From the NCBI GenBank assembly GCA_910576785.1, contig CAJTJG010000003.1, positions 1 to 38,309 on the forward strand: a stretch of 38,309 bases of DNA, given 5' to 3'. Source of the DNA: an uncultured Duncaniella sp. Lineage in GTDB: Bacteria > Bacteroidota > Bacteroidia > Bacteroidales > Muribaculaceae. This document shows, piece by piece, positions 1 to 7,320 of this stretch (the stretch's first letter is position 1; every line of letters begins with the position of its first letter). The translations under genes and the position numbers were made by a program. The notes below the pieces were generated by a model. The model had not been told where the DNA came from, did no database searches, and saw only the letters and a list, made by a program, of their open reading frames with translations.

Positions 1-403
1 ACCTGTCATCCAGATCTTCCACTGCCCGCACGTGAATACCGTTCAATTCATCACTCCGCAACGATTCGGCCAGCTTTCTGGAATCGCGCCGGTCTGTCTT
101 CAACAGCTGTTCCTTCTGGGTTGTCGGCACATCGGCAGCGTTGGTCACAATAGTATGTATTCCAACATCCGTCAGGGCATAGTAGGTCGAAAACCCCGTG
201 AAACCACTCTCATAGACCGCATGGTATTCGGCTTCAGGAAACTCCCTGCGCAGAAATGCGATCAGAGCCTCTGCCGATGGCGGCTGGTTGAAACTCCTGC
301 AATAACCCTTATGGGTCACGCACGTGACATCCCAACTCTTGCTGTGAACGTCGATTCCGATAAATATTTTTTGCCGTTTCCCGACTTTTTTGTTACTTCG
401 CAT
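1..403 (-). CDS. IS110-family transposase (DEDD recombinase), N-terminal part, truncated by window edge
   Basis: My reverse-strand translation from the ATG at 403 stays open to base 1, giving 134 codons. It begins MRSNKKVGKRQKIFIGIDVH and contains the four acidic residues of the RuvC-like DEDD site of IS110 transposases: D18 (FIGIDVHSK), E65 (VYESGFTGF), D104 and D107 (LLKTDRRDSRKLAE). The C-terminal serine-bearing Tnp_20 domain would lie outside the window. IS110 enzymes recombine the element into targets chosen by an element-encoded bridge RNA. A good promoter (443-473) lies just upstream. The open frame on the opposite strand over the same bases is a shadow. Whether the gene is intact cannot be judged here. 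Confidence 0.9.
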   Translation of the reverse strand, partial: MRSNKKVGKRQKIFIGIDVHSKSWDVTCVTHKGYCRSFNQPPSAEALIAFLRREFPEAEYHAVYESGFTGFSTYYALTDVGIHTIVTNAADVPTTQKEQLLKTDRRDSRKLAESLRSDELNGIHVRAVEDLDDR

Positions 404-404
404 A

Positions 405-471
405 GGCGTTCGTTATTTTAGGTGTCAGTTATTCATTCTTTTCAAATTTACATCTTTATTTCACGAACGCC
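405..471 (-). promoter_or_regulatory. 9-bp inverted repeat flanking the transposase promoter and start codon
   Basis: GGCGTTCGT at 405-413 is the exact reverse complement of ACGAACGCC at 463-471. In minus-strand RNA the second arm ends one base before the transposase AUG. The first arm lies upstream of the transcription start expected from the promoter at 443-473, so only RNA that enters from outside would carry both arms and could fold over the start codon. It could instead be a protein-binding site. Confidence 0.5.
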
Positions 472-473
472 AA
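443..473 (-). promoter_or_regulatory. Bacteroidetes-type promoter for the IS110 transposase
   Basis: Read on the minus strand there is TTG (471-473), a 20-base spacer, then TAAATTTG (443-450). This matches the Bacteroidetes -33/-7 pattern TTTG-N19-21-TAnnTTTG. The expected transcript start is near 436, giving a leader of about 33 nt to the ATG at 403. Confidence 0.6.
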
Positions 474-489
474 TTTTTTTTTGTAATTT

Positions 490-665
490 CGTTTTGGAAT
501 GCCCAAGAGGAAGCGAGCTCTGCTGAGGAGCAACTCGCCAGCAATAAGCATTCCGCTCACACTGAAATAGTGCAAGAGGCGGCCCCGAAAGCGGAGTCGC
601 CTCTCTATTTTAGAAGAGCCTTATGGCTAAGAAAACCTTTACCATGTTGGGCCGGCGTCCGTATT
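490..665 (-). ncRNA. Candidate IS110 bridge RNA
   Basis: The non-coding region upstream of the transposase folds, on the minus strand, into a chain of hairpins. Hairpin 1 is 608-635 (AGCC/GGCT plus an outer TTTT/AAAA around a bulge). Hairpin 2 is 575-604 (AGAGGCG/CGCCTCT, continuing inward). A small one is 560-572 (CACT/AGTG). The large one is 496-554: an outer stem GGAATGC/GCATTCC, an internal loop of about 9-10 nt on each side, and an inner stem GCGAG/CTCGC. A stem-bubble-stem of this kind is how target- or donor-binding loops look in described bridge RNAs. A -7 box at 672-679 would start an RNA near 665, and the hairpins end near 496, giving about 170-175 nt, close to the 177 nt of IS621. 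The RNA ends are estimates, and I could not assign guide sequences. Confidence 0.6.
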
Positions 666-671
666 CACCGG

Positions 672-679
672 CAAACATA
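672..679 (-). promoter_or_regulatory. -7 box at the extreme left end of the IS element
   Basis: The minus strand carries TATGTTTG, a match to TAnnTTTG, within a few bases of the inferred element boundary. No TTG lies 19-21 bases upstream in the present flank, so the site looks like half a promoter. In IS110 elements the joined right and left ends of the excised circle are known to complete a promoter for the guide RNA; this box fits that role. That is inference, because the right end is not in view. Confidence 0.45.
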
Positions 680-681
680 GC

Positions 682-740
682 GTCTTTTGTCCCTTTTTTT
701 GTCCCTTTGTATCTTTCTGTCAATATTATGACATAGCCTC
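682..740. repeat. Half of a repeated palindrome (copy D), cut by the IS insertion
   Basis: The stretch CTTTTGTCC...TTTGTATCTTTCTGTCA...TATGACATAGCCTC closely matches the right arm and flank of the intact palindrome at 30264-30406. The matching left arm is absent: the next DNA to the left is the IS110 element. It contains a small hairpin, TGTCA (718-722) with TGACA (729-733). It begins 17 bp beyond the lacZ stop codon, the position other copies hold after their genes, so it was probably the lacZ operon's transcript end. Confidence 0.75.
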
Positions 741-756
741 AGTTTTTACCGGGCCG

Positions 757-3700
757 TCAGGGAATTACGGGGGAGATGGTGTAGGAGTAAGAGTAGGCGG
801 GAGCCACGAGGCGGTAGGGGTCGTGGGGTCCGCGGCCCCAGCTGTCGTCGCCGCCGAGTCCGCGCTGTGCCATGTCGATGTAGAAGTAGACTGTGCCGCG
901 GTCATGACGCACGTCGCTGTTGTGCATGTTGTGTTTCTTCATGCCGGGATCGAGATCGGCCGGTGTGACATCGAGGGCGCTGACGGTGAGGGGCTGGAGT
1001 CCGGACACTTTCAGGCCGTAGCCGGCGGCGTCGGTGAGCGATGCCCAGCGGACGTCAGTTTTGGCTCCTGACTCCTGCGGACGGATGTAGGGATAGTACT
1101 GGTCGGCCACCTTGCCGCTCCACAGGCCCATGAATGAGGATGTGTTGCGGTCGGAATAGTTCTCCCACGGTCCGCGTCCGTACCATTTGAAGTTGTCGTA
1201 GGAAGCGCCGAGCTTCATGGTCATGCCGAAGCGCAGAAGCTCGGGGGCATGGTCGGAGTCGGCTCTCCAGTCGGCCACGATGTAGACGGTGCCGGAGGGG
1301 TGGATGGTGTAGGTGACGGTGTAGAGCGAGGGTACATCCTCGAGGCGGTATACGGTCTGGACCACGATGTCGTTGCCGAAGGTCTTAAGGTCAGCCGATA
1401 CCATGCGGCGGTTTTCGGCGGCATATCGCCAGGCGTTGCTGCGGCGGTGTATGCCGTTGCCCCAGTCATTGTCGGTGGGAGCACGCCAGAACGAAGGCTC
1501 CGGACCGGCCCACATGAGGTTGTGGCCTGCTGCGGAATAGTCACGCAGCTGTCCGTTGCGGCGGTCGAACCACATGGTGACGCCTCCGGAGCATGCAATC
1601 TCCCAGCGGTCCTTGCTCTCGGTGACTTTGGGTGTCGGGCCCTTTTCGGGCGGGAAGGCGAAGTAGTTGCCGCTGTTGAGGGTGAACTGCTCGCGGGCCA
1701 CCTCGTGTCCGGCCGGCACCATCTCGGTGGGAGTCTTGGTGTGGGCGTAGACGTGGAGGTGATATTCGTCGGCGGGATTCTTTATGTCGAGGCCGGGTAT
1801 GGTGACGGTCTTTGTCTTGCCGGCGGGGAGATCCATGTCAAAAGTGCCTTCGCCTACGGGAGTGCCGTTGCAGAGGAGTTCCCAGCGGAAGGTGTAGTCG
1901 CTGAGGTTGGTGGAGAGGAAGTGATTCTCCACATTTATGGTTCCCTTGGCGAGGTCGGCAGGTGAGAAGCGAATGTCCTGATATACTTTCTTGACTTCCA
2001 TGAGTCCGGGATGGGCTGTGCGGTCGGGCTGCACGAGACCGTTGCAGCAGAAGTTCTCGTCGTTCTTGTATTTGTCGGCACCGAAGTCGCCGCCGTAGGC
2101 CCAGTAGGGCTTGCCGTTCTCATCGGCGGTGAGGAGACCCTGCTCCACCCAGTCCCAGATGAAGCCTCCCTGCATGTGGGGTGCGGAGCGGATAATGTCG
2201 AAGTACTCCTGGAAGTTGCCTGTGGAGTTGCCCATGGCGTGGGCATACTCGCACATGATGTAGGGGCGTGTCACCTCCTTGCGTGAGGCATATTCCTTCA
2301 TGTTCTCGATGGAGGGGTACATGTGGCATACTATGTCGGTGTTGGTGCAGTGCTGGTAGGCCTGCTCGAACTGTACGGGACGGCTTGTGTCGCGGCTCTT
2401 GACCCAGTCGTAGGCGGCATAGAAGTTGTCGCCGTTGCCACACTCGTTGCCGAGCGACCATATGATGACGGAGGGGTGGTTCTTGTCGCGCTCCACGAGC
2501 GAGTACTGGCGGTCGAGGATGGCTTCGCGCCACATCGGGTCGGCGGCGGCATGGCCGGGATCCTTGGCTACGGTGCGATCACCCACACCCATGCCGTGGG
2601 CCTCGATGTTGGCCTCGTCCACGAGGTAGAGTCCGTATTCGTCGGCCATGTCATACCAGAGGGGGCTCTGGGGATAGTGGCTTGTGCGGACGGCGTTGAT
2701 GTTGTGCTGCTTCATCATGCGGATGTCGTCGAGGATGGTCTGACGGTCCACGGCATGTCCGCGGGTCTGATGATGCTCGTGGAGGTTGACGCCGTGGATC
2801 TCGACGGTCTTGCCGTTGACGAGCAGGCATCCGTCCTTGATCTCGACCTTGCGGAAGCCGACACGCGATGAGGTGGACTCGATGACGTTTCCTTTTGAGT
2901 CGGCTATGGAGAGGACGAGAGTGTAGAGGTTGGGGTGTTCGCTGTCCCATGTGGCCACTTTTCCGGCGTTGCAGCTGAGGGTGACGGTAGTGTTGGCCGA
3001 GGGGCTGGCGGTGATGGACCTGGAGGCCTTGGCTACGGTCTTGCCGTCGGGCGATTTGAGCAGCAGTGATGCACGCAGGGGTTCTGAGGTGGCTGAGAGG
3101 TTCTGAACGTCCATCTCCACTTTGAGCGAGCCCTTGGTGTAGGATCTGTCAAGGTCGGGGATGGCGAAGAAGTCGCGGATACGCATGTCGGCAGTAGAGT
3201 AGAGGTAGACGTCGCGTTCCATGCCTGACAGGCGCCAGAAGTCCTGATCCTCGAGATAGGAGCCGTCGGTCCAGCGGTATACCTCGCAGGCCACGGTGTT
3301 CTTGCCGGGGTGGAGGAAGCGTGTGATGTTGAATTCGGCGGGGTTCTTTGTGCTCTGCACATAACCGACTTTCTCACCGTTGACCCACACGTACATTCCG
3401 GCCGTGGAGCTGCCGAAGTGGAGGTATACCTGACGGCCATCCCATGCGGCGGGGAGGGTGAAGTCGCGGCGGTAGCTGCCCACGGGGTTGTCATCGTGCT
3501 GTATGCGGGGCACATCCATGTTGAACGGATAGCCGGCGTTGACGTAGATGGGCACTCCGTAGCCTTCCATCTCCCAGTTGGAGGGCACGTTTATCTCTTT
3601 CCATGATGAGACATCGAACGAGGGCTTGTAGAAGTCGGCCGGCCGCTGGTCGGGAGTCTGGGCAAAGTTGAATTTCCACTTGCCGTTGAGCGACATGTAC

Positions 3701-3882
3701 CAGGGCGATTTGGCGAAGTCTCTTGTGGCGGCGGCGTCCACCGAGGGATAGGGAATGGCTGTGGCGCGTGGATATTCACGTCCTGTAGCGAAGACTGCGG
3801 GGTTCTCCCAGTCATTCACAGCCATGGCCGACAGGGCTGCTGAGGCCATGAGGGCTGATGTGAGAAAAGTCTTTAGTCTCAT
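757..3882 (-). CDS. lacZ: Exported GH2 beta-galactosidase (LacZ-like)
   Basis: The 1041-residue protein has the architecture of long LacZ enzymes: a sugar-binding jelly roll (about 40-240), two immunoglobulin-like domains around a TIM barrel (about 345-620), and the beta-galactosidase small-chain domain (about 740-1040). The acid/base glutamate is E480 in SLGNECGNG, and the nucleophile is E545 in IMCEYAHAMGNSTGN. It hydrolyses terminal beta-galactosides. The start is the ATG at 3882; the frame is open to a TTG at 3912, but the later start gives a clean signal peptide (RLKTFLTSALMASAALSAMA), so the enzyme is probably periplasmic. It is the last gene of the run that starts at 9861, 26 bp after the preceding lipoprotein. 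Substrate cannot be read from sequence; Bacteroidales GH2 enzymes of this type often act on host or dietary glycans. Confidence 0.93.
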   Translation of the reverse strand: MRLKTFLTSALMASAALSAMAVNDWENPAVFATGREYPRATAIPYPSVDAAATRDFAKSPWYMSLNGKWKFNFAQTPDQRPADFYKPSFDVSSWKEINVPSNWEMEGYGVPIYVNAGYPFNMDVPRIQHDDNPVGSYRRDFTLPAAWDGRQVYLHFGSSTAGMYVWVNGEKVGYVQSTKNPAEFNITRFLHPGKNTVACEVYRWTDGSYLEDQDFWRLSGMERDVYLYSTADMRIRDFFAIPDLDRSYTKGSLKVEMDVQNLSATSEPLRASLLLKSPDGKTVAKASRSITASPSANTTVTLSCNAGKVATWDSEHPNLYTLVLSIADSKGNVIESTSSRVGFRKVEIKDGCLLVNGKTVEIHGVNLHEHHQTRGHAVDRQTILDDIRMMKQHNINAVRTSHYPQSPLWYDMADEYGLYLVDEANIEAHGMGVGDRTVAKDPGHAAADPMWREAILDRQYSLVERDKNHPSVIIWSLGNECGNGDNFYAAYDWVKSRDTSRPVQFEQAYQHCTNTDIVCHMYPSIENMKEYASRKEVTRPYIMCEYAHAMGNSTGNFQEYFDIIRSAPHMQGGFIWDWVEQGLLTADENGKPYWAYGGDFGADKYKNDENFCCNGLVQPDRTAHPGLMEVKKVYQDIRFSPADLAKGTINVENHFLSTNLSDYTFRWELLCNGTPVGEGTFDMDLPAGKTKTVTIPGLDIKNPADEYHLHVYAHTKTPTEMVPAGHEVAREQFTLNSGNYFAFPPEKGPTPKVTESKDRWEIACSGGVTMWFDRRNGQLRDYSAAGHNLMWAGPEPSFWRAPTDNDWGNGIHRRSNAWRYAAENRRMVSADLKTFGNDIVVQTVYRLEDVPSLYTVTYTIHPSGTVYIVADWRADSDHAPELLRFGMTMKLGASYDNFKWYGRGPWENYSDRNTSSFMGLWSGKVADQYYPYIRPQESGAKTDVRWASLTDAAGYGLKVSGLQPLTVSALDVTPADLDPGMKKHNMHNSDVRHDRGTVYFYIDMAQRGLGGDDSWGRGPHDPYRLVAPAYSYSYTISPVIP

Positions 3883-3908
3883 GATATTGATGGTGTTAGT
3901 AGTGTGTC

Positions 3909-5492
3909 TCAATAGTCGAATTCAAGCCGTAGGCCGGAGAGATGGAGCATGGATCCGTTGCCTCCGGTAAAGTAGTCGCCGAGATAGGAGGCGGATGCGG
4001 TACAGAGTATGTAGCGCGGTGTGCGTGAGGTGGATTTGTAGTTGAGCACAACCTCGAAGTCGGTCCATCCGGCCACGTCCGTGTCCCACTCCATCTTGCC
4101 GTAGGCTATGACGTCGGGGGCATCGGGATTGAACAGCTGACGGTTGGATGGATTGGTGCGTATCTCGAACGGCTCGGGCGAGTCGATGAGTGCCACCCAC
4201 ACTATGCCGTGGTCAGGCTGTCCCTTCAGATCCTCGAACCCTGACGTGACGCTCGATATCGGTGCGGAGTGGTATTTCATCCATCCGGTGAGGCGTGTGG
4301 GGCGCAGGGTGAAGGGTCGTCCGAATGAGAGTATGCCGTTGGTACCATCGGTCTTCACATATCGTCCGGCGAAGATGTTGCCCGCGGCGAGTTTGCCGAT
4401 TATGCCTATGCCAACGAATTTTGTCTCGAGACATGCCGAGATGGATCCGTTGCCGGCAGGTGAGTCCTCGACGGGATAAGTGTTGGATGCTCCGAGGGTG
4501 GTGGCGCCTTTGTTGCCGGTGTCCCAGTAGGATTCACCACCTTCGGGCCACGGACACCATACCTTGCCGTCGAGCCACCATTGGGAGAAGTCGCTGTCGG
4601 GCATCTGGGCTGTGGGCTGAGTGGTGAACTCCACCTCGGCTCCATATTCGTCACCGCTGTATGCGCGGGCCACGTAGGCCATCTCGGGTGTGAGTCCGGT
4701 GAGGCGGCCGGTGAATGATCCGCCGTCGGCGGTGATCTGCGCCGGGGTGAGGCGTATCCATGCCTGCGAGTCGGCGCGGCGGTATTCAAATCCGTTATCC
4801 TTGCCAGATTCGGCAGTGCCGTAGAGCCATGCCACGCAGCTCCAGGGGTCGACACGCTCGGTGGTGACGGTGCTTTCCGTGGGTATCACATAGAGAGTCC
4901 ATGTGGAGGTGCGGCCGAATTCGGTGACATCCACCTCGACTGGTGCTGAGAAGTCCACTTTCTGTCCGTCAATGTCGGGCGATATGACCGATGTGGAGCC
5001 GGCGAGCTTGATGGATGTGACGGTGAGGGCCTTGAGGGGCGCTTTTTCGGGCACGTAGGCTATGACACGCCGCCCGGGCACGTCGATTGTGGAGGCTCCC
5101 ACCTGCTGCTCGACGGTGAAGTAGCGCTCTATGTCCTGCACGGCTGTGATGGTCCAGTCATAGTCCTGATAGAGCCGGAGGGTGGTGGTGATGGGGCGTG
5201 TCATGTCTGTCCCCTCCATGAAGGCGGCTGAGTCGGGCCATTCGGATCCGGCCGGCGAGATGGAGAAGGCGTCGATACGCACGGAGGTGATGTCAACCTC
5301 CTCGCTGAGATATAGTGTGACAGTACGACCGATGGAGTCGATGGTAGGGGCCTGGAGCTGGCCCGCGGTGTGGATGGAGGTGAAGTTGACCTGTAGACGC
5401 GGGTAGGGGAGATTGTTCTTGATGCATCCTGCCAACAGGGTGAGCGTCGACAGGATGAGCGATAGCCTGAATATATGTTTAGATGCTGACAC
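3909..5492 (-). CDS. PCMD-domain lipoprotein, GTG start overlapping upstream gene
   Basis: The protein has about 527 residues. A lipoprotein signal ends in LLAGC (Cys23), so it is lipid-anchored, probably at the outer membrane. Residues about 30-190 look like Ig-type beta repeats, and 200-280 resemble a fibronectin-like module ending EFTTQP. The C-terminal 235 residues carry the hallmarks of the putative carbohydrate metabolism domain (PCMD, PF13201): WDTGNKGATTLG, the ACLETKFV strand, GKLAAGNIFAG, LSFGRPFTLRP and GWMKYHS. No ATG lies in frame near the signal peptide; GTG at 5492 is the best start and overlaps the end of the upstream barrel gene by 14 bases, suggesting coupled translation. 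A longer frame reaching 5786 is only an out-of-frame extension into that gene. Its function is unknown; neighbours suggest a glycan or cell-surface role. Confidence 0.8.
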   Translation of the reverse strand: MSASKHIFRLSLILSTLTLLAGCIKNNLPYPRLQVNFTSIHTAGQLQAPTIDSIGRTVTLYLSEEVDITSVRIDAFSISPAGSEWPDSAAFMEGTDMTRPITTTLRLYQDYDWTITAVQDIERYFTVEQQVGASTIDVPGRRVIAYVPEKAPLKALTVTSIKLAGSTSVISPDIDGQKVDFSAPVEVDVTEFGRTSTWTLYVIPTESTVTTERVDPWSCVAWLYGTAESGKDNGFEYRRADSQAWIRLTPAQITADGGSFTGRLTGLTPEMAYVARAYSGDEYGAEVEFTTQPTAQMPDSDFSQWWLDGKVWCPWPEGGESYWDTGNKGATTLGASNTYPVEDSPAGNGSISACLETKFVGIGIIGKLAAGNIFAGRYVKTDGTNGILSFGRPFTLRPTRLTGWMKYHSAPISSVTSGFEDLKGQPDHGIVWVALIDSPEPFEIRTNPSNRQLFNPDAPDVIAYGKMEWDTDVAGWTDFEVVLNYKSTSRTPRYILCTASASYLGDYFTGGNGSMLHLSGLRLEFDY

Positions 5493-6522
5493 CGATACCG
5501 AAATTAATGTTGAACAGATTGAAGCGGAAATTAGCGCCCGAGGATGTGCGTGAGCCTTCGTCGACACCGTTGGTGTACTGTTTGTCGTGGGTGACATGGA
5601 GTCCGAACACGCCGAACGATACGTTGAAGCATACATTGTCCATGATAAACACCGTGAGACCGGGCGAGAAGTTGAGGCTGGCCTTGGTGGTGAGGGTCTT
5701 TGTGTCGCGCGGTTCGCCGTCGTAGCTGCGCTTGAAGCGCGAGGAGCCGCTGCCGAAGGCGAGGTCGACTTCGTTGAAGATGGCAAAGCGTTTCTCTGTA
5801 CCGAGGCCTACGTAGTTGCGGTAGAAGATCGAGGCTGAATAGTGCTGAGAATAGTAGCTTACATCGCTAAGGGTAAAGTTGAGGTCTTCGTCGAAATCGA
5901 CGGCGAGGGATCCCAGGTCGGCAATGCCACGGGAGTATTTGATCTTCAGTCCGACGGACTGGTTGTTGCGGAAGAAGTAGCTGATGGTGGGGCTGAGGGT
6001 GTAGAGCTTGCCCTTGAAGGAGAAGTCCTTGATGAGCGAGAGCACCTGGATGTCGTCGGACGAGAACTCGCCGTAGGAGGCAGTGAGACCGAACATCCAC
6101 TGTCCGCGCGGTATGAACAGGAAGTTGTAGAGTCCGCGGTCGTAGCGGCCATAGTTGGGGGAGGGGAGCACGAAGGGGATGGTGTCGTTGCCCACCACCA
6201 CTTTCATGTCGAGGAGTTCAGGATCGATGGTGGCGAGCACCATCTTGCCGTGTTCGTTGAGCGGATGGCCGTGGAGAGAGTCGGTGTATATGATGGACCG
6301 CGGAGGGGTCTTTGTCCGTGCGGGTGTCGGATCGATGGGCGCGGCGGCAGCGGGTGTCGGGTCCTTATGACCCAGATATGTGCGTGTTATGGTGGTAACG
6401 GTGGTGGTGACTGTGGTGACCACCGAGTCGGCGCCCTCGGGCACGGTGACGGAGGGTGTCTGCGCGCGCGATACTGCCGCGGCGAGTATTATCATCAGGG
6501 GTAGAAGCAGGAGTCTCATCAT
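5479..6522 (-). CDS. Outer-membrane beta-barrel protein, FIPRGQW family (paralogue 1)
   Basis: The protein has 347 residues with a signal peptide ending near SRAQ. A Thr/Val-rich and Pro-rich linker (about 25-75) and a short globular part lead to FIPRGQW at about 136. The rest alternates polar and hydrophobic residues in strands ending in aromatic residues (for example SPTISYFFRNN, HYSASIFYRNYVGLG, RFNLFNINFGIGVSI), as expected of an 8-12 stranded outer-membrane barrel. It aligns with the next gene upstream (6529-7272) across FIPRGQW, the FRNYV-LG strand, the F-IFNEV strand and the C-terminal FNLFNINFG/INLFSISFG, so the two are paralogues. It starts 6 bp after that gene. No enzymatic motif was seen; its role is unknown. 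Confidence 0.75.
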   Translation of the reverse strand: MMRLLLLPLMIILAAAVSRAQTPSVTVPEGADSVVTTVTTTVTTITRTYLGHKDPTPAAAAPIDPTPARTKTPPRSIIYTDSLHGHPLNEHGKMVLATIDPELLDMKVVVGNDTIPFVLPSPNYGRYDRGLYNFLFIPRGQWMFGLTASYGEFSSDDIQVLSLIKDFSFKGKLYTLSPTISYFFRNNQSVGLKIKYSRGIADLGSLAVDFDEDLNFTLSDVSYYSQHYSASIFYRNYVGLGTEKRFAIFNEVDLAFGSGSSRFKRSYDGEPRDTKTLTTKASLNFSPGLTVFIMDNVCFNVSFGVFGLHVTHDKQYTNGVDEGSRTSSGANFRFNLFNINFGIGVSI

Positions 6523-6528
6523 GATTCA

Positions 6529-7272
6529 TTAGAGATAGAACGCCACCCCGAAAGAGATGGAAAAGAGGTTGATCTTGAAGTTGGCTGTCTTGTTGTGGGT
6601 GTTGGCCACATATATGCGGTCGGTTGTGGCTTTGGTGTGGTTGTAGTTGAATCCGAGTACACCTATGCTGACCTCGATGGCTGAGTAGTTGTTGAGAAAC
6701 ATTATCATGCCCGGCGTGAGTCCGATACCGGCCGAGAAGTTGCGGGCATATGTGCCGGTGATGTCATCGTTCTCTCCATTGACCACCTTCGACTGGCCGC
6801 CGCCGATGTTGAGCTGGACCTCGTTGAAGAAGGCGAAACGCATGGATCGGCCCAGGGATACGTAGTTGCGGAAGGAAGCAGTGCCCGAGTAGCTGTGGGA
6901 TATCATATAGAGCTGTCCGGGGGCGTAGGATGTCTCCGAGTCGAGTACGATGTCGCTGTCGTTGAGGCGTGTGCGTGAACGCGAGTAGGCGAACCGACCA
7001 CCGGCGGCGAGATTGTCGTCGAAAGCATAGAGGAGCATGGGGCTGAGCTTGAAGGTGTAGGTGTCGCCTCCGAGGTTCTCTATGATGAGGAATTTATAGT
7101 TGTCGAAGTCACTCTGCGCGTAGCTGACGTTTATACCCGTGATCCACTGTCCGCGTGGTATGAATGCTATCTGCTCGAGCCCTCGCTCGAATTTCTCCTG
7201 CGCAGCGGTACCTGTGGCGCATGCGGCGGGGAGCAGGAGCAGCAGGAGGAACTTTATGATATGGTTGTGCAT
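6529..7272 (-). CDS. Outer-membrane beta-barrel protein, FIPRGQW family (paralogue 2)
   Basis: This is a 247-residue exported protein; a hydrophobic N-terminus (FLLLLLLPAACATGTAAQ) serves as signal peptide. Right after it come FIPRGQW and about ten amphipathic strands ending in FSISFGVAFYL, typical of small outer-membrane barrels. It lacks the 110-residue N-terminal linker region of its paralogue at 5479-6522. From memory, proteins of this type (FIP[KR]GQW, DNYKFL-IEN) are widespread in Bacteroidales and often lie near DUF4493 lipoproteins, which is also the case here. The function is not known to me. The gene is the second of the five-gene run, 48 bp after the DUF4493 gene. Confidence 0.75.
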   Translation of the reverse strand: MHNHIIKFLLLLLLPAACATGTAAQEKFERGLEQIAFIPRGQWITGINVSYAQSDFDNYKFLIIENLGGDTYTFKLSPMLLYAFDDNLAAGGRFAYSRSRTRLNDSDIVLDSETSYAPGQLYMISHSYSGTASFRNYVSLGRSMRFAFFNEVQLNIGGGQSKVVNGENDDITGTYARNFSAGIGLTPGMIMFLNNYSAIEVSIGVLGFNYNHTKATTDRIYVANTHNKTANFKINLFSISFGVAFYL

Positions 7273-7320
7273 GTGATGGTGATAACGGTTGGGTAGTGAT
7301 GGTGAGAGTGGAGTGGGCGA

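Larger units (their letters stand above)
1..681 (-). mobile_element. IS110-family element, left (5') portion only
   Basis: This is the upstream end and the start of the transposase gene of an IS110-family insertion sequence; the rest lies beyond base 1. The outer boundary near 681 is inferred. From about 682 onward the DNA matches the right arm and flank of a palindrome found intact at 30264-30406, while 404-680 has no counterpart elsewhere in the window. IS110 elements lack long terminal inverted repeats and do not duplicate long targets, so the edge cannot be fixed from one side. The long non-coding stretch (404-681) before the transposase fits the IS110 subgroup, in which the guide RNA gene lies between the left end and the transposase. 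Confidence 0.8.

Noticed and set aside
32..421. Plus-strand open frame of 129 codons at the left edge
   Set aside because: It is the mirror of the IS110 transposase on the minus strand, which has the full DEDD pattern; the plus frame has no recognisable protein.
390..680. Plus-strand open frame of 96 codons over the non-coding IS region
   Set aside because: It has no family likeness and crosses the hairpins and promoter boxes of the element; the structured-RNA reading explains the region better.
505..680. Direct match of bridge-RNA loops to the inferred target (GGACAAAAG) or to the left-end donor sequence
   Set aside because: Only matches of about five bases were found by eye, no better than chance, so guide segments are not assigned.
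5493..5786. 98-codon N-terminal extension of the PCMD lipoprotein
   Set aside because: It is the out-of-frame reading of the upstream barrel gene, Ser/Thr/Pro-rich, and would bury the lipoprotein signal inside the protein.
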